Below are positions 14,643 to 20,689 of a stretch of 21,191 nt of DNA, one piece after another. Position numbers and translations under genes: made by a program. The stretch is from the NCBI GenBank assembly GCA_900545805.1, contig URAL01000028.1:1-21191 (forward strand). The letters run 5' to 3'. Under the pieces are notes generated by a model that worked only from the letters and a program-made list of their open reading frames with translations, was not told the DNA's origin and did not search any database. Every line of letters starts with the position of its first letter. The stretch's first letter is position 1. The stretch is from an uncultured Eubacteriales bacterium (GTDB lineage: Bacteria > Bacillota > Clostridia > Oscillospirales > Oscillospiraceae).

Positions 14643-14658
14643 GTGATTGATTAATCAC
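14643..14658. promoter_or_regulatory. Palindromic operator candidate near gntR start
   Basis: GTGATTGATTAATCAC has six-base inverted arms and contains the fully symmetric TGATTAATCA at 14648-14657. It lies just downstream of the gntR -10 (14671-14676, minus strand), where a bound repressor would block transcription. The TGATTAWTCA core is shared with the palindrome at 14762-14781. Confidence 0.6.
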
Positions 14659-14670
14659 CATCACGGGCGT

Positions 14671-14699
14671 ATTATGCAGTATTTTTTCGCTGTTGTCAA
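14671..14699 (-). promoter_or_regulatory. Promoter of the GntR-family gene
   Basis: On the minus strand TTGACA (14694-14699) is followed after 17 bases by CATAAT (14671-14676). The predicted transcript starts near 14664, just before the palindrome at 14643-14658. Confidence 0.7.
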
Positions 14700-14730
14700 G
14701 ATTTCACGCTGCCTGAGCGCCTGTTTTTCA

Positions 14731-14759
14731 TTGACACAAAAATGCCCATGTGATAATAT
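14731..14759 (+). promoter_or_regulatory. Strong promoter of dehydratase operon 2
   Basis: TTGACA at 14731-14736 and TAATAT at 14754-14759 are exactly 17 bases apart, close to the sigma-A ideal. Transcription should begin near 14766, inside the palindrome at 14762-14781, giving a leader of about 75 bases. Confidence 0.82.
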
Positions 14760-14761
14760 TC

Positions 14762-14781
14762 AATCGTGATTATTCACGATT
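14762..14781. promoter_or_regulatory. Palindromic operator candidate at dehydratase operon 2 start
   Basis: AATCGTGA (14762-14769) and TCACGATT (14774-14781) are perfect eight-base inverted arms around TTAT. The centre, TGATTATTCA, differs by one base from TGATTAATCA near the gntR start. The site covers the predicted transcription start, the usual position for repression. A weaker TGATAATATTCA overlaps the -10 box. Confidence 0.65.
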
Positions 14782-14839
14782 TCGGAGTGTGAGAAAAAAT
14801 TTACCTATATAGAATTAAGAGGATATAGAGGAGGATACC

Positions 14840-16036
14840 ATGAAAGATCTGAAGCACCTCATTTACTTTGAAGACCTGCTGTCCGAGGCGAATAACGAGC
14901 TTGTCAAGCAGGCCTCCGGGGAGGGGAAGCTTGCGCTGGGCTACACCTGCTATTTTGTCCCCGAGGTACTGCTGAATCTCGGCGGCTGCTTCTCGGTACG
15001 CCTGCGTGCGCCGGGAACAAGCAACACCGACATCGGCACATATTACATGACCAACAAAACCTGCCCGTTTACGCGCAGCATTCTCGAGCGAAGCATGGAG
15101 GGAGGGTACAACTTCCTGTCGGCCATGTTCTCGTCCGAGACCTGCCAGATGATGCACCGTGCGCATGAGTACTTTGACATCATGGGGCTCGTCAGGGAGC
15201 AGAATCCGAAGTTTTTCATGAGTATGATGGACGTACCCTTTGTCACCACAAGGGCGGCATATGAGCACTATGAAAATCAGCTTCGCAAGTACATACTCAA
15301 GCCCTTGTCCGAGGTCTACGGAGTGGATGTTTCAGACGAGGCTATACGAAAAGCAATAAGCGAGCACAATGAGCTCTGCCGCATAATCACCGAGCTCGGA
15401 GAATATCGCAGGCTCCCCAATCCGCCGATCACAAGCTACGAGTTTCATGTCATCCAGCTCGTTTCCGAGTGCTGCCCGCAGTATCTCGTCCTTGACAGGC
15501 TCGAGGAGACGCTCAAGGAAGTCAGAAAGCGCAAGGTAGATCCCAAGCCCGGCTACCGCGCACGCATAGTCGTGACGGGCTCGGAGGTCGACGATCCGGC
15601 GTTCACAAAGCTTTTGGAGGACTGCGGCGCATATGTCGTGGCCGACCGCTACTGCTACGGCTCGCTGCCCGGCAGGGAGGAGATCGAGCTGCGCGAGGGC
15701 GAGAGCGCATTGACCGCCGTTGCGAGGCACTATCTTTCAACAAGCGAGTGCCCGCGCTTCATGAACAAGGAAAAGCAGCTCCAGCGCCGCAGCTACCTGA
15801 AGCAGCTTGTAAACGACTACGACGCCGACGGCGTTCTGTATCTCCAGATGAAGTTCTGCGAGTTCTGGAGCTACGAGCGCGTCATGGGCGTGCACGATAT
15901 GAACGAGGTCGAGGGCATCCCCTGTATCGGCGTCGAGAAGGAATATACGATGGCCTCGGCAGGTCAGCTGCGCACCAGATTCCAGGCCTTTGTCGAAAGC
16001 ATCGAGATAAAGAAGCTCCAGGGAGGTAAAATGTGA
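14840..16036 (+). CDS. 2-hydroxyacyl-CoA dehydratase, small subunit (system 2)
   Basis: This 398-residue subunit is paralogous to the product of 8629-7439. Both start MKDLKHLIYFE and share GYTCY, CFSVR, TYYMTN, HNELCRIITE, LPNPPIT and MKFCEFW. It keeps the cysteines expected to hold the [4Fe-4S] cluster (near residues 37, 102 and 338). It lies at the head of a two-gene operon behind a near-ideal promoter, and GAGGAGG (14828-14834) sits five bases before the ATG, a very strong ribosome site that suggests high expression. Together with the next product it should dehydrate a 2-hydroxyacyl-CoA to an enoyl-CoA once activated by an ATP-driven reductase encoded elsewhere. The substrate is unknown and may differ from that of system 1. 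Confidence 0.88.
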   Translation: MKDLKHLIYFEDLLSEANNELVKQASGEGKLALGYTCYFVPEVLLNLGGCFSVRLRAPGTSNTDIGTYYMTNKTCPFTRSILERSMEGGYNFLSAMFSSETCQMMHRAHEYFDIMGLVREQNPKFFMSMMDVPFVTTRAAYEHYENQLRKYILKPLSEVYGVDVSDEAIRKAISEHNELCRIITELGEYRRLPNPPITSYEFHVIQLVSECCPQYLVLDRLEETLKEVRKRKVDPKPGYRARIVVTGSEVDDPAFTKLLEDCGAYVVADRYCYGSLPGREEIELREGESALTAVARHYLSTSECPRFMNKEKQLQRRSYLKQLVNDYDADGVLYLQMKFCEFWSYERVMGVHDMNEVEGIPCIGVEKEYTMASAGQLRTRFQAFVESIEIKKLQGGKM

Positions 16037-17559
16037 TGGCAAACGAAGCAAAACGCTTTTACAAGGGAAGCGGCATCGCAAAGCACCGCGAGTGGCGCGG
16101 ACTGAAGGACACCTTCTATGATTACGTACAGTGGGCGATAAATCTCGGCATACTGGCAAAGTTCATCACCATTTCTCCCGTGCGCATTGTCAAGGGATTG
16201 TTTGAGTACCGCTGGTTCGGCGGTTACATCGGCGCGCTGCACATGATAGATAAGTGCACCGCCGGCATGCGCGGCCCCGCGCTGCGCGTATCACATACGC
16301 AGATGCACGCCATCATGAAGGGTACGACCGGCATGATAGGAAACAGCATGAAGGGCGACCGACGCTTCGGCGATACCGAATACGCAAACAGGTTCGTCAT
16401 GCTCGAGCAGACCATGTGCCCCGAGATAGTCGCGGGCTTCCCGAACCTCAAGGCTCTGCCGCTCGAGGTCCTGCAGGGACTTCTGGGCACCTACATGGAT
16501 CAGAACCTCGCCCCGTTTTACATGGACATTATGGAAAGCGTCGGCCTGCCGGCGGACTCCTGCCGCCTGAGCGCAAACGCCGCCGGCGTTGCAATAAACG
16601 ACGACTACCCGCAGACCGGCGCATGCCTTGTAACAAACAACATGCCCTGCGACTCATCCACCATGAACAGCCAGCTCATCGAGCGACGCATCACCATTCC
16701 CACGACCGTTGCGGGCATCCCCATGCGCTGGGAGGATCCCGACACAGACAAGTATGCCCTCGCGCAGATGAAGGAGGTAATAAAGTTCATCGAGGAGACG
16801 ACCGGCGAAAAGTTCGATAAGGACGCGTTCTTCAAGGTCATGAAGCAGCACAATAAAGAGGTGCGCAACGAGTTTGAGGTCTGGGAGTACGCAAAAACAA
16901 AGTACACGGCCTTCGGACATGTCATTTCGCCGCTGTTCCACGCATTCTACTTCACCTTCTCCGGCGGCAGCATGCCATATATCGACAAGACTGCGAAGAA
17001 GGCGCTCAGGATCGCACAGAAGGCTTATAAAAACAAGATCGTCAGCTTCGATAAGGCGCGCCACCGTATGATAACCTGGGGCGGCCCCGGCTGCTACTAC
17101 ATTGACTTTAACACATGGACATACAATTGCTGGGGCGTTCTCGTCGCCGCGCAGATGGATATGTTCTCCGGAAATGTTATCATAAGCGAGGATAACCTCG
17201 ATCAGGCGCTCATTGACATTGCTCACAACTACGAGCGCGGCGTAATGCGCCGCCACCTCACCGGCGGATATCAGCATCTGCTTGAGGTCTGGGACGAGGC
17301 TGAGAAGTTCAACTGTGATATCGTCCTCGTGTACGACGATATAACCTGCAAGGGCGCGATGGGTCTTGCCGGCGTTGTGAACGATCAGGCCAAGGACAAG
17401 AACAAGCACCTCGTCTGGGTGCAGAACGATATGTTCGACCACCGTACCATAAGCCGCAACGAGATGCGCAGGCAGTTTTCCGAGTACATGACCGCCGTCA
17501 TGCAGGAGGAGCCCCTCGACGCGAGCCTCGTGGACTTTGACGATTACGAAGGATGGTAA
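16036..17559 (+). CDS. 2-hydroxyacyl-CoA dehydratase, large subunit (system 2)
   Basis: This 507-residue partner of the preceding subunit is paralogous to the product of 7437-5893, with REWRGLKDT, SPVRIVKGLFEYRW, AGFPNL, NNMPCDSS, IKFIEETTGEKFD, NCWGV, DDITCKGAMG and DHRTISRNEMRRQ in the same order. The cysteines near the middle (in SCRL and NMPCD) and in TCKG are shared by both paralogues and are candidate cluster or active-site residues. ATG 16036 is chosen over the in-frame GTG 16033 because GGGAGG at 16021-16026 is nine bases away. It overlaps the upstream TGA by one base, so translation is coupled. A 50-codon gene follows five bases after its stop. Confidence 0.87.
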   Translation: MANEAKRFYKGSGIAKHREWRGLKDTFYDYVQWAINLGILAKFITISPVRIVKGLFEYRWFGGYIGALHMIDKCTAGMRGPALRVSHTQMHAIMKGTTGMIGNSMKGDRRFGDTEYANRFVMLEQTMCPEIVAGFPNLKALPLEVLQGLLGTYMDQNLAPFYMDIMESVGLPADSCRLSANAAGVAINDDYPQTGACLVTNNMPCDSSTMNSQLIERRITIPTTVAGIPMRWEDPDTDKYALAQMKEVIKFIEETTGEKFDKDAFFKVMKQHNKEVRNEFEVWEYAKTKYTAFGHVISPLFHAFYFTFSGGSMPYIDKTAKKALRIAQKAYKNKIVSFDKARHRMITWGGPGCYYIDFNTWTYNCWGVLVAAQMDMFSGNVIISEDNLDQALIDIAHNYERGVMRRHLTGGYQHLLEVWDEAEKFNCDIVLVYDDITCKGAMGLAGVVNDQAKDKNKHLVWVQNDMFDHRTISRNEMRRQFSEYMTAVMQEEPLDASLVDFDDYEGW

Positions 17560-17564
17560 TTAAC

Positions 17565-17717
17565 ATGAAAAAGAAGCTTCTTATCGGCACGCTGAGCATC
17601 ATCCCCCTGAGTATGCTCATTTACTGGTTCAATCTCGACAACAAGCTGCTGTACTACGGCGTCCGCCCGATACTCAACAAGGTATATGATTCGCAAAAGC
17701 GCAATGTAAAGCTGTGA
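17565..17717 (+). CDS. 50-residue single-span membrane peptide
   Basis: The ATG lies five bases after the dehydratase stop, with AAGGATGG near 17549-17556 as a possible ribosome site. The product starts MKKKLLIGTLSIIPLSMLIY, a basic start followed by one hydrophobic helix (about 5-23), and has a polar tail with NKLLYYGVRP and ending KRNVKL. It could be anchored in the membrane or, less likely, carry an uncleaved signal. I do not recognise a family. Its position as third gene of the operon suggests a link to the dehydratase, perhaps membrane placement of the complex, but this is a guess. System 1 has no equivalent downstream. The stop codon touches the TTTTTTAG end of repeat E3. Confidence 0.6.
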   Translation: MKKKLLIGTLSIIPLSMLIYWFNLDNKLLYYGVRPILNKVYDSQKRNVKL

Positions 17718-17842
17718 TTTTTTAGTGGCGCATTGACGCGCCTGCGGATACGTTTATTGCGTCAGCCCGGTGTCGAGAGTGCGGAGAAAACCGTTTTTGC
17801 CTCGCGCCGCGTAACTGCGCTCCTTGTCTTCCACTTTGAGGG
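17718..17842 (+). repeat. Repeat E3, third dispersed copy
   Basis: It begins TTTTTTAGTGGCGCATTG directly after the small gene's TGA and continues with GGATACGTTTATTGCGTCAG, CCCGGTGTCGAG, AAAACCG, CTGCGCTCCTTGTCTTC and TTTGAGGGGAA. These blocks match the left arm of E1 in order and spacing (GGATACGCATATTGCGGCC, CCCGGTGTCG, AAAACCG, CTGCGCCCCTTGCCTTC, CTTGAGGGGAA). No matching right arm is seen; family B hairpins follow instead. Confidence 0.75.
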
Positions 17843-17843
17843 G

Positions 17844-17904
17844 AATGTGTGCGGCTTTGCCGCACGGATGAGGTGGAATTCAATCCGTTTGCCGTCAGGC
17901 AAAC
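17844..17904 (+). repeat. Short hairpin repeats, family B copy 3
   Basis: AATGTGTGCGGC-TTT-GCCGCAC (17844-17865) matches the hairpin in the folD leader except for one loop base. A second perfect hairpin, GTTTGCC-GTCA-GGCAAAC, lies at about 17887-17904. They stand between E3 and the promoter of the next operon. Confidence 0.55.
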
Positions 17905-17917
17905 ACATATAAAAATA

Positions 17918-17946
17918 TTGACTGCAAGTTTCTGCTATGATATACT
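17918..17946 (+). promoter_or_regulatory. Promoter of the CNNM/CorC operon
   Basis: TTGACT (17918-17923) and TATACT (17941-17946) are 17 bases apart, placing the transcript start near 17953, about 25 bases ahead of the first possible start codon. Confidence 0.78.
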
Positions 17947-17977
17947 GACTCTTAATTTACCGGGCTATACGCCTTGA

Positions 17978-19276
17978 ATGGAGAGTGTTAGATCCGAAAT
18001 GGACGATGCCAGTCGATTATCGCTGATAGTCGTAATTTTACTCATCCTGTGCGCCGCGTACTTTGCGGTCGCGGAGACCTCCTTTGCCTCGGTCTCTCGC
18101 GTCAGGATCAAGGTCCGTGCCGAGCGCGGCGAGGCAAAAGCAATCCGGGCACTGAAGGTGCTCGACAACTTTGACCTTGCGATAACGAGCATACTCATAT
18201 GCACGAATATCGTGCATCTTTCCGCGGCGAGCATAGCCACGCTTGCCGTTACGCGCATGTTTCCGGGCGTGAGCGGCGCAGTTACGATCAGCACCTTTGT
18301 GATGACGATGGTCGTGTTCTTCGCGGGCGAAATGCTGCCTAAGAGCATTGCAAAAAAATACAGTGAGCGGCTGTCGCTTTCCGTTGCCGGGTCACTGTGG
18401 TTTTTCATGACGATCCTCAAGCCGCTGGCGCAGCTGCTGACGGCGATAGGAAACGCTGCCGCGCGCCTTGCCAAGGCCGATCCGCAGATATCCGTCACGG
18501 AGGACGAGATATACGATATCATAGAGGACATGACCGAGGAGGGCAGTCTTGATGAGGAGCGCGGCGAGCTTATAAGCTCGGCGCTGCAGTTTGCCGAGAC
18601 GACGGTAGAGAGCATACTGACCTCACGCGTGGACATAGTTGCGCTTGATATTGAGGACTCGCTCGACGAGATGCTCACGACCATCAAGGCTGAGACACAC
18701 AGCCGCCTGCCGGTATATGAGGACAGCATCGACAATATAATCGGCATACTGTCTATAAGAAAATTTATAAAGACCTATCTGCGCGAGGGCGAGAATATGG
18801 ACGTCCGTGCGCTTTTGGATGAGCCGTACTTCATCCACGGCAGCACGAACATTGACGGGCTGCTTCCGGTGATGAGCAAAAAGCGGCTCAATATGGCCGT
18901 GGTCACGGATAACTATGGCGGCACGCTCGGCATAGTGACGGTCGAGGATATCCTTGAGGAGCTCGTCGGAGAGATATGGGACGAGGACGACGTTGTCGAG
19001 GAACCGTACATAGCCTTACCCGACGGAGGCTGGGACTGCACAGCCGAAATGACCGTCAGCGATGTGTTTGAGCTTCTGGAGCTCGACGGGGACGACGATG
19101 ACGAGTTTACAAATAAGCTCCTGGGCGAGTGGGCCTATGAGCAGTTCGACGCTATTCCCTCGGTCGGTGACAGCTTTGAATACGAAAACGTCGGCGTGAC
19201 CGTGTCGGAGATGCGCAATAACAGAATACTGCGGCTGAGGGTGTGCCTCACCGACAAGGGAGGTGAGGAGAAATGA
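17978..19276 (+). CDS. CNNM/CorC (HlyC)-family membrane protein with CBS pair, paralogue 1
   Basis: This 432-residue protein has an N-terminal DUF21/CNNM membrane domain (about 10-165, with three to four hydrophobic spans and FAGEMLPKSIAKKYSERL). A cytoplasmic CBS pair follows (about 195-320, with ILTSRVDIVALDIED, HSRLPVYEDSIDNIIGIL and MAVVTDNYGGTLGIVTVEDILEELVGEIWDE), then a CorC/HlyC C-terminal domain (about 345-425, ending with GDSFEYENVGVTVSEM). Members are linked to Mg2+ or other divalent cation export and were once annotated as haemolysins. The start is uncertain: ATG 17978 has no good ribosome site, while ATG 17999 has GGAGAG about 13 bases upstream; conserved sequence begins after either. 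The last four bases overlap the next gene, a paralogue. Confidence 0.87.
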   Translation: MESVRSEMDDASRLSLIVVILLILCAAYFAVAETSFASVSRVRIKVRAERGEAKAIRALKVLDNFDLAITSILICTNIVHLSAASIATLAVTRMFPGVSGAVTISTFVMTMVVFFAGEMLPKSIAKKYSERLSLSVAGSLWFFMTILKPLAQLLTAIGNAAARLAKADPQISVTEDEIYDIIEDMTEEGSLDEERGELISSALQFAETTVESILTSRVDIVALDIEDSLDEMLTTIKAETHSRLPVYEDSIDNIIGILSIRKFIKTYLREGENMDVRALLDEPYFIHGSTNIDGLLPVMSKKRLNMAVVTDNYGGTLGIVTVEDILEELVGEIWDEDDVVEEPYIALPDGGWDCTAEMTVSDVFELLELDGDDDDEFTNKLLGEWAYEQFDAIPSVGDSFEYENVGVTVSEMRNNRILRLRVCLTDKGGEEK

Positions 19277-20547
19277 CCTGGACTTATGTCTGCGGAATCA
19301 TCATCTGCATCATCTTTTCGAACATCTTCTCCTCGGCCGAGATGGCATACTCCTCCTGCAACCGCATGAGGCTTGAAAACGCACGTGACGGCGGCTCGAA
19401 GCGTGCGGGCGTCGCCGTCAAGATCGTCGACCACTTTGACGATTCGCTCTCGGCGATACTCATCGGCAACAACCTTGCCAATATCGCAAACTCCGCACTC
19501 GGCTCGCTGCTGGTGCTGGAGCTGTGCAACGGCGACGACAGCTATGCATGGGTATCGACCCTTGTGATAACCGTGCTTGTCATCATCTTCGGCGAAACCA
19601 TCCCGAAGATCGTCGCCAAGGGCAGCGCAAACCGTCTGGCTCTTACCTATGCATACTTCGTGCGCGCTCTGACGATCATATTCATGCCGCTTATACGCCT
19701 CGTCGTCGGACTGATAAAGCTGCTGACGCTGGGACTCAAGGGCGAGCAGGACGATACAGACGAGGAGGCCGCCGTTGAGGAGCTTTCCTCCATAATCGAG
19801 ACCGCCGAGGACGAGGACGTCCTTGATGAGGATCGCTCCGAGCTCGTGCAGGCCGCGATAGATTTCTCCGACATCATGGCCTCCGAGGTCATGACTGCGC
19901 GCGTCGACGTCGTCGCGCTGGACATTGACGAGGACATGTCCGAGACGCTCGAGATCATCGAAAACGCGCCGTTTTCCCGTATCCCCGTGTATGAGGACAG
20001 CATCGATAACGTGATCGGCGTTCTGTATCTCAACCATTTTCTCAAGGCGCTGGCAGGCGACGAAAAGCCCGATATACGCAGCCTTCTTATGCCGCCGTGC
20101 TACATCTACAAGACTATGAAGCTCCCTGCTGTGCTCACGGAGCTGAGAAAGGCCAAGCAGCATCTGGCCATCGTCACCGACGAATACGGCGGAACGCTCG
20201 GCATTCTCTCGATGGAGGATGTTCTCGAGCAGCTCGTGGGCGAGATATGGGACGATACCGACGAGATAAAGGAGGAGATCCTCGAGCGCTCCGACGGCGA
20301 GCTTGAGCTTGACGGCGACATGAGCATTTCCGATTTCCTCGACCTCGTGGGCATCCGCGAGCGCGATTTCGACGCCGAGAGTGAGACCGTCGGCGGCTGG
20401 ACGATCGAGATGTTCGGCTCGTTCCCCTCTGTCGGCGACAGCTTTGATTACGAAAACCTGCATGTCACCGTCCTTGAAATGGACGGACTGAGGGTGGAAA
20501 AGGTCCTCGTCGAGAAAAAGCCCGAAGAAGAGCACGACGAGGAATAG
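19273..20547 (+). CDS. CNNM/CorC (HlyC)-family membrane protein with CBS pair, paralogue 2
   Basis: This 424-residue protein has the same domain order as its upstream neighbour: a DUF21 membrane domain with FGETIPKIVAKGSANRLALTY, a CBS pair with VMTARVDVVALDIDED, FSRIPVYEDSIDNVIGVLY and LAIVTDEYGGTLGILSMEDV, and a CorC domain with VGGWTIEMFGSFPSVGDSFDY. The C-terminus is strongly charged (VEKKPEEEHDEE). The overlap is ATGA with GGTGAGGAG just upstream, so translation is coupled. The tandem pair may form a heteromer or reflect a recent local duplication followed by divergence. Cation transport or tolerance is the family's usual role; the actual ion is not visible. Confidence 0.88.
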   Translation: MTWTYVCGIIICIIFSNIFSSAEMAYSSCNRMRLENARDGGSKRAGVAVKIVDHFDDSLSAILIGNNLANIANSALGSLLVLELCNGDDSYAWVSTLVITVLVIIFGETIPKIVAKGSANRLALTYAYFVRALTIIFMPLIRLVVGLIKLLTLGLKGEQDDTDEEAAVEELSSIIETAEDEDVLDEDRSELVQAAIDFSDIMASEVMTARVDVVALDIDEDMSETLEIIENAPFSRIPVYEDSIDNVIGVLYLNHFLKALAGDEKPDIRSLLMPPCYIYKTMKLPAVLTELRKAKQHLAIVTDEYGGTLGILSMEDVLEQLVGEIWDDTDEIKEEILERSDGELELDGDMSISDFLDLVGIRERDFDAESETVGGWTIEMFGSFPSVGDSFDYENLHVTVLEMDGLRVEKVLVEKKPEEEHDEE

Positions 20548-20558
20548 AAAAACAGTAT

Positions 20559-20600
20559 GCAAAGACCTCCGGTCACTTGACCGGAGGTCTTTGCGTTATT
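20559..20600 (+). terminator. Strong rho-independent terminator
   Basis: GCAAAGACCTCCGGTCA (20559-20575) and TGACCGGAGGTCTTTGC (20578-20594) form a perfect 17-base stem around CT, followed by GTTATTTCATTTCTTTT. It isolates the CNNM operon from ypeB. Confidence 0.92.
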
Positions 20601-20663
20601 TCATTTCTTTTATCGGATGCGGTGTTATCCATGGCAAGCCGTCTGTATAATCGCCTCTGTTTC

Positions 20664-20689
20664 GGAAACACTTCACATGAGGTGTTTCC
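20664..20689 (+). promoter_or_regulatory. Hairpin covering the ypeB ribosome site
   Basis: GGAAACAC (20664-20671) pairs with GTGTTTCC (20682-20689), extended inward by a T-G wobble and TCA/TGA to a 12-base stem with a two-base centre. The Shine-Dalgarno TGAGG (20678-20682) is inside the 3' arm, and the structure ends on the base before the ATG at 20690. It could limit translation or, as DNA, be a regulator site. A TATAAT at 20646-20651 lies upstream but has no convincing -35. Confidence 0.55.

Noticed and set aside
19135..20562. 475-codon minus-strand frame opposite the second CNNM gene
   Set aside because: It mirrors a well-supported transporter gene, lacks a ribosome site and family motifs, and starts within the terminator-side sequence of that gene.
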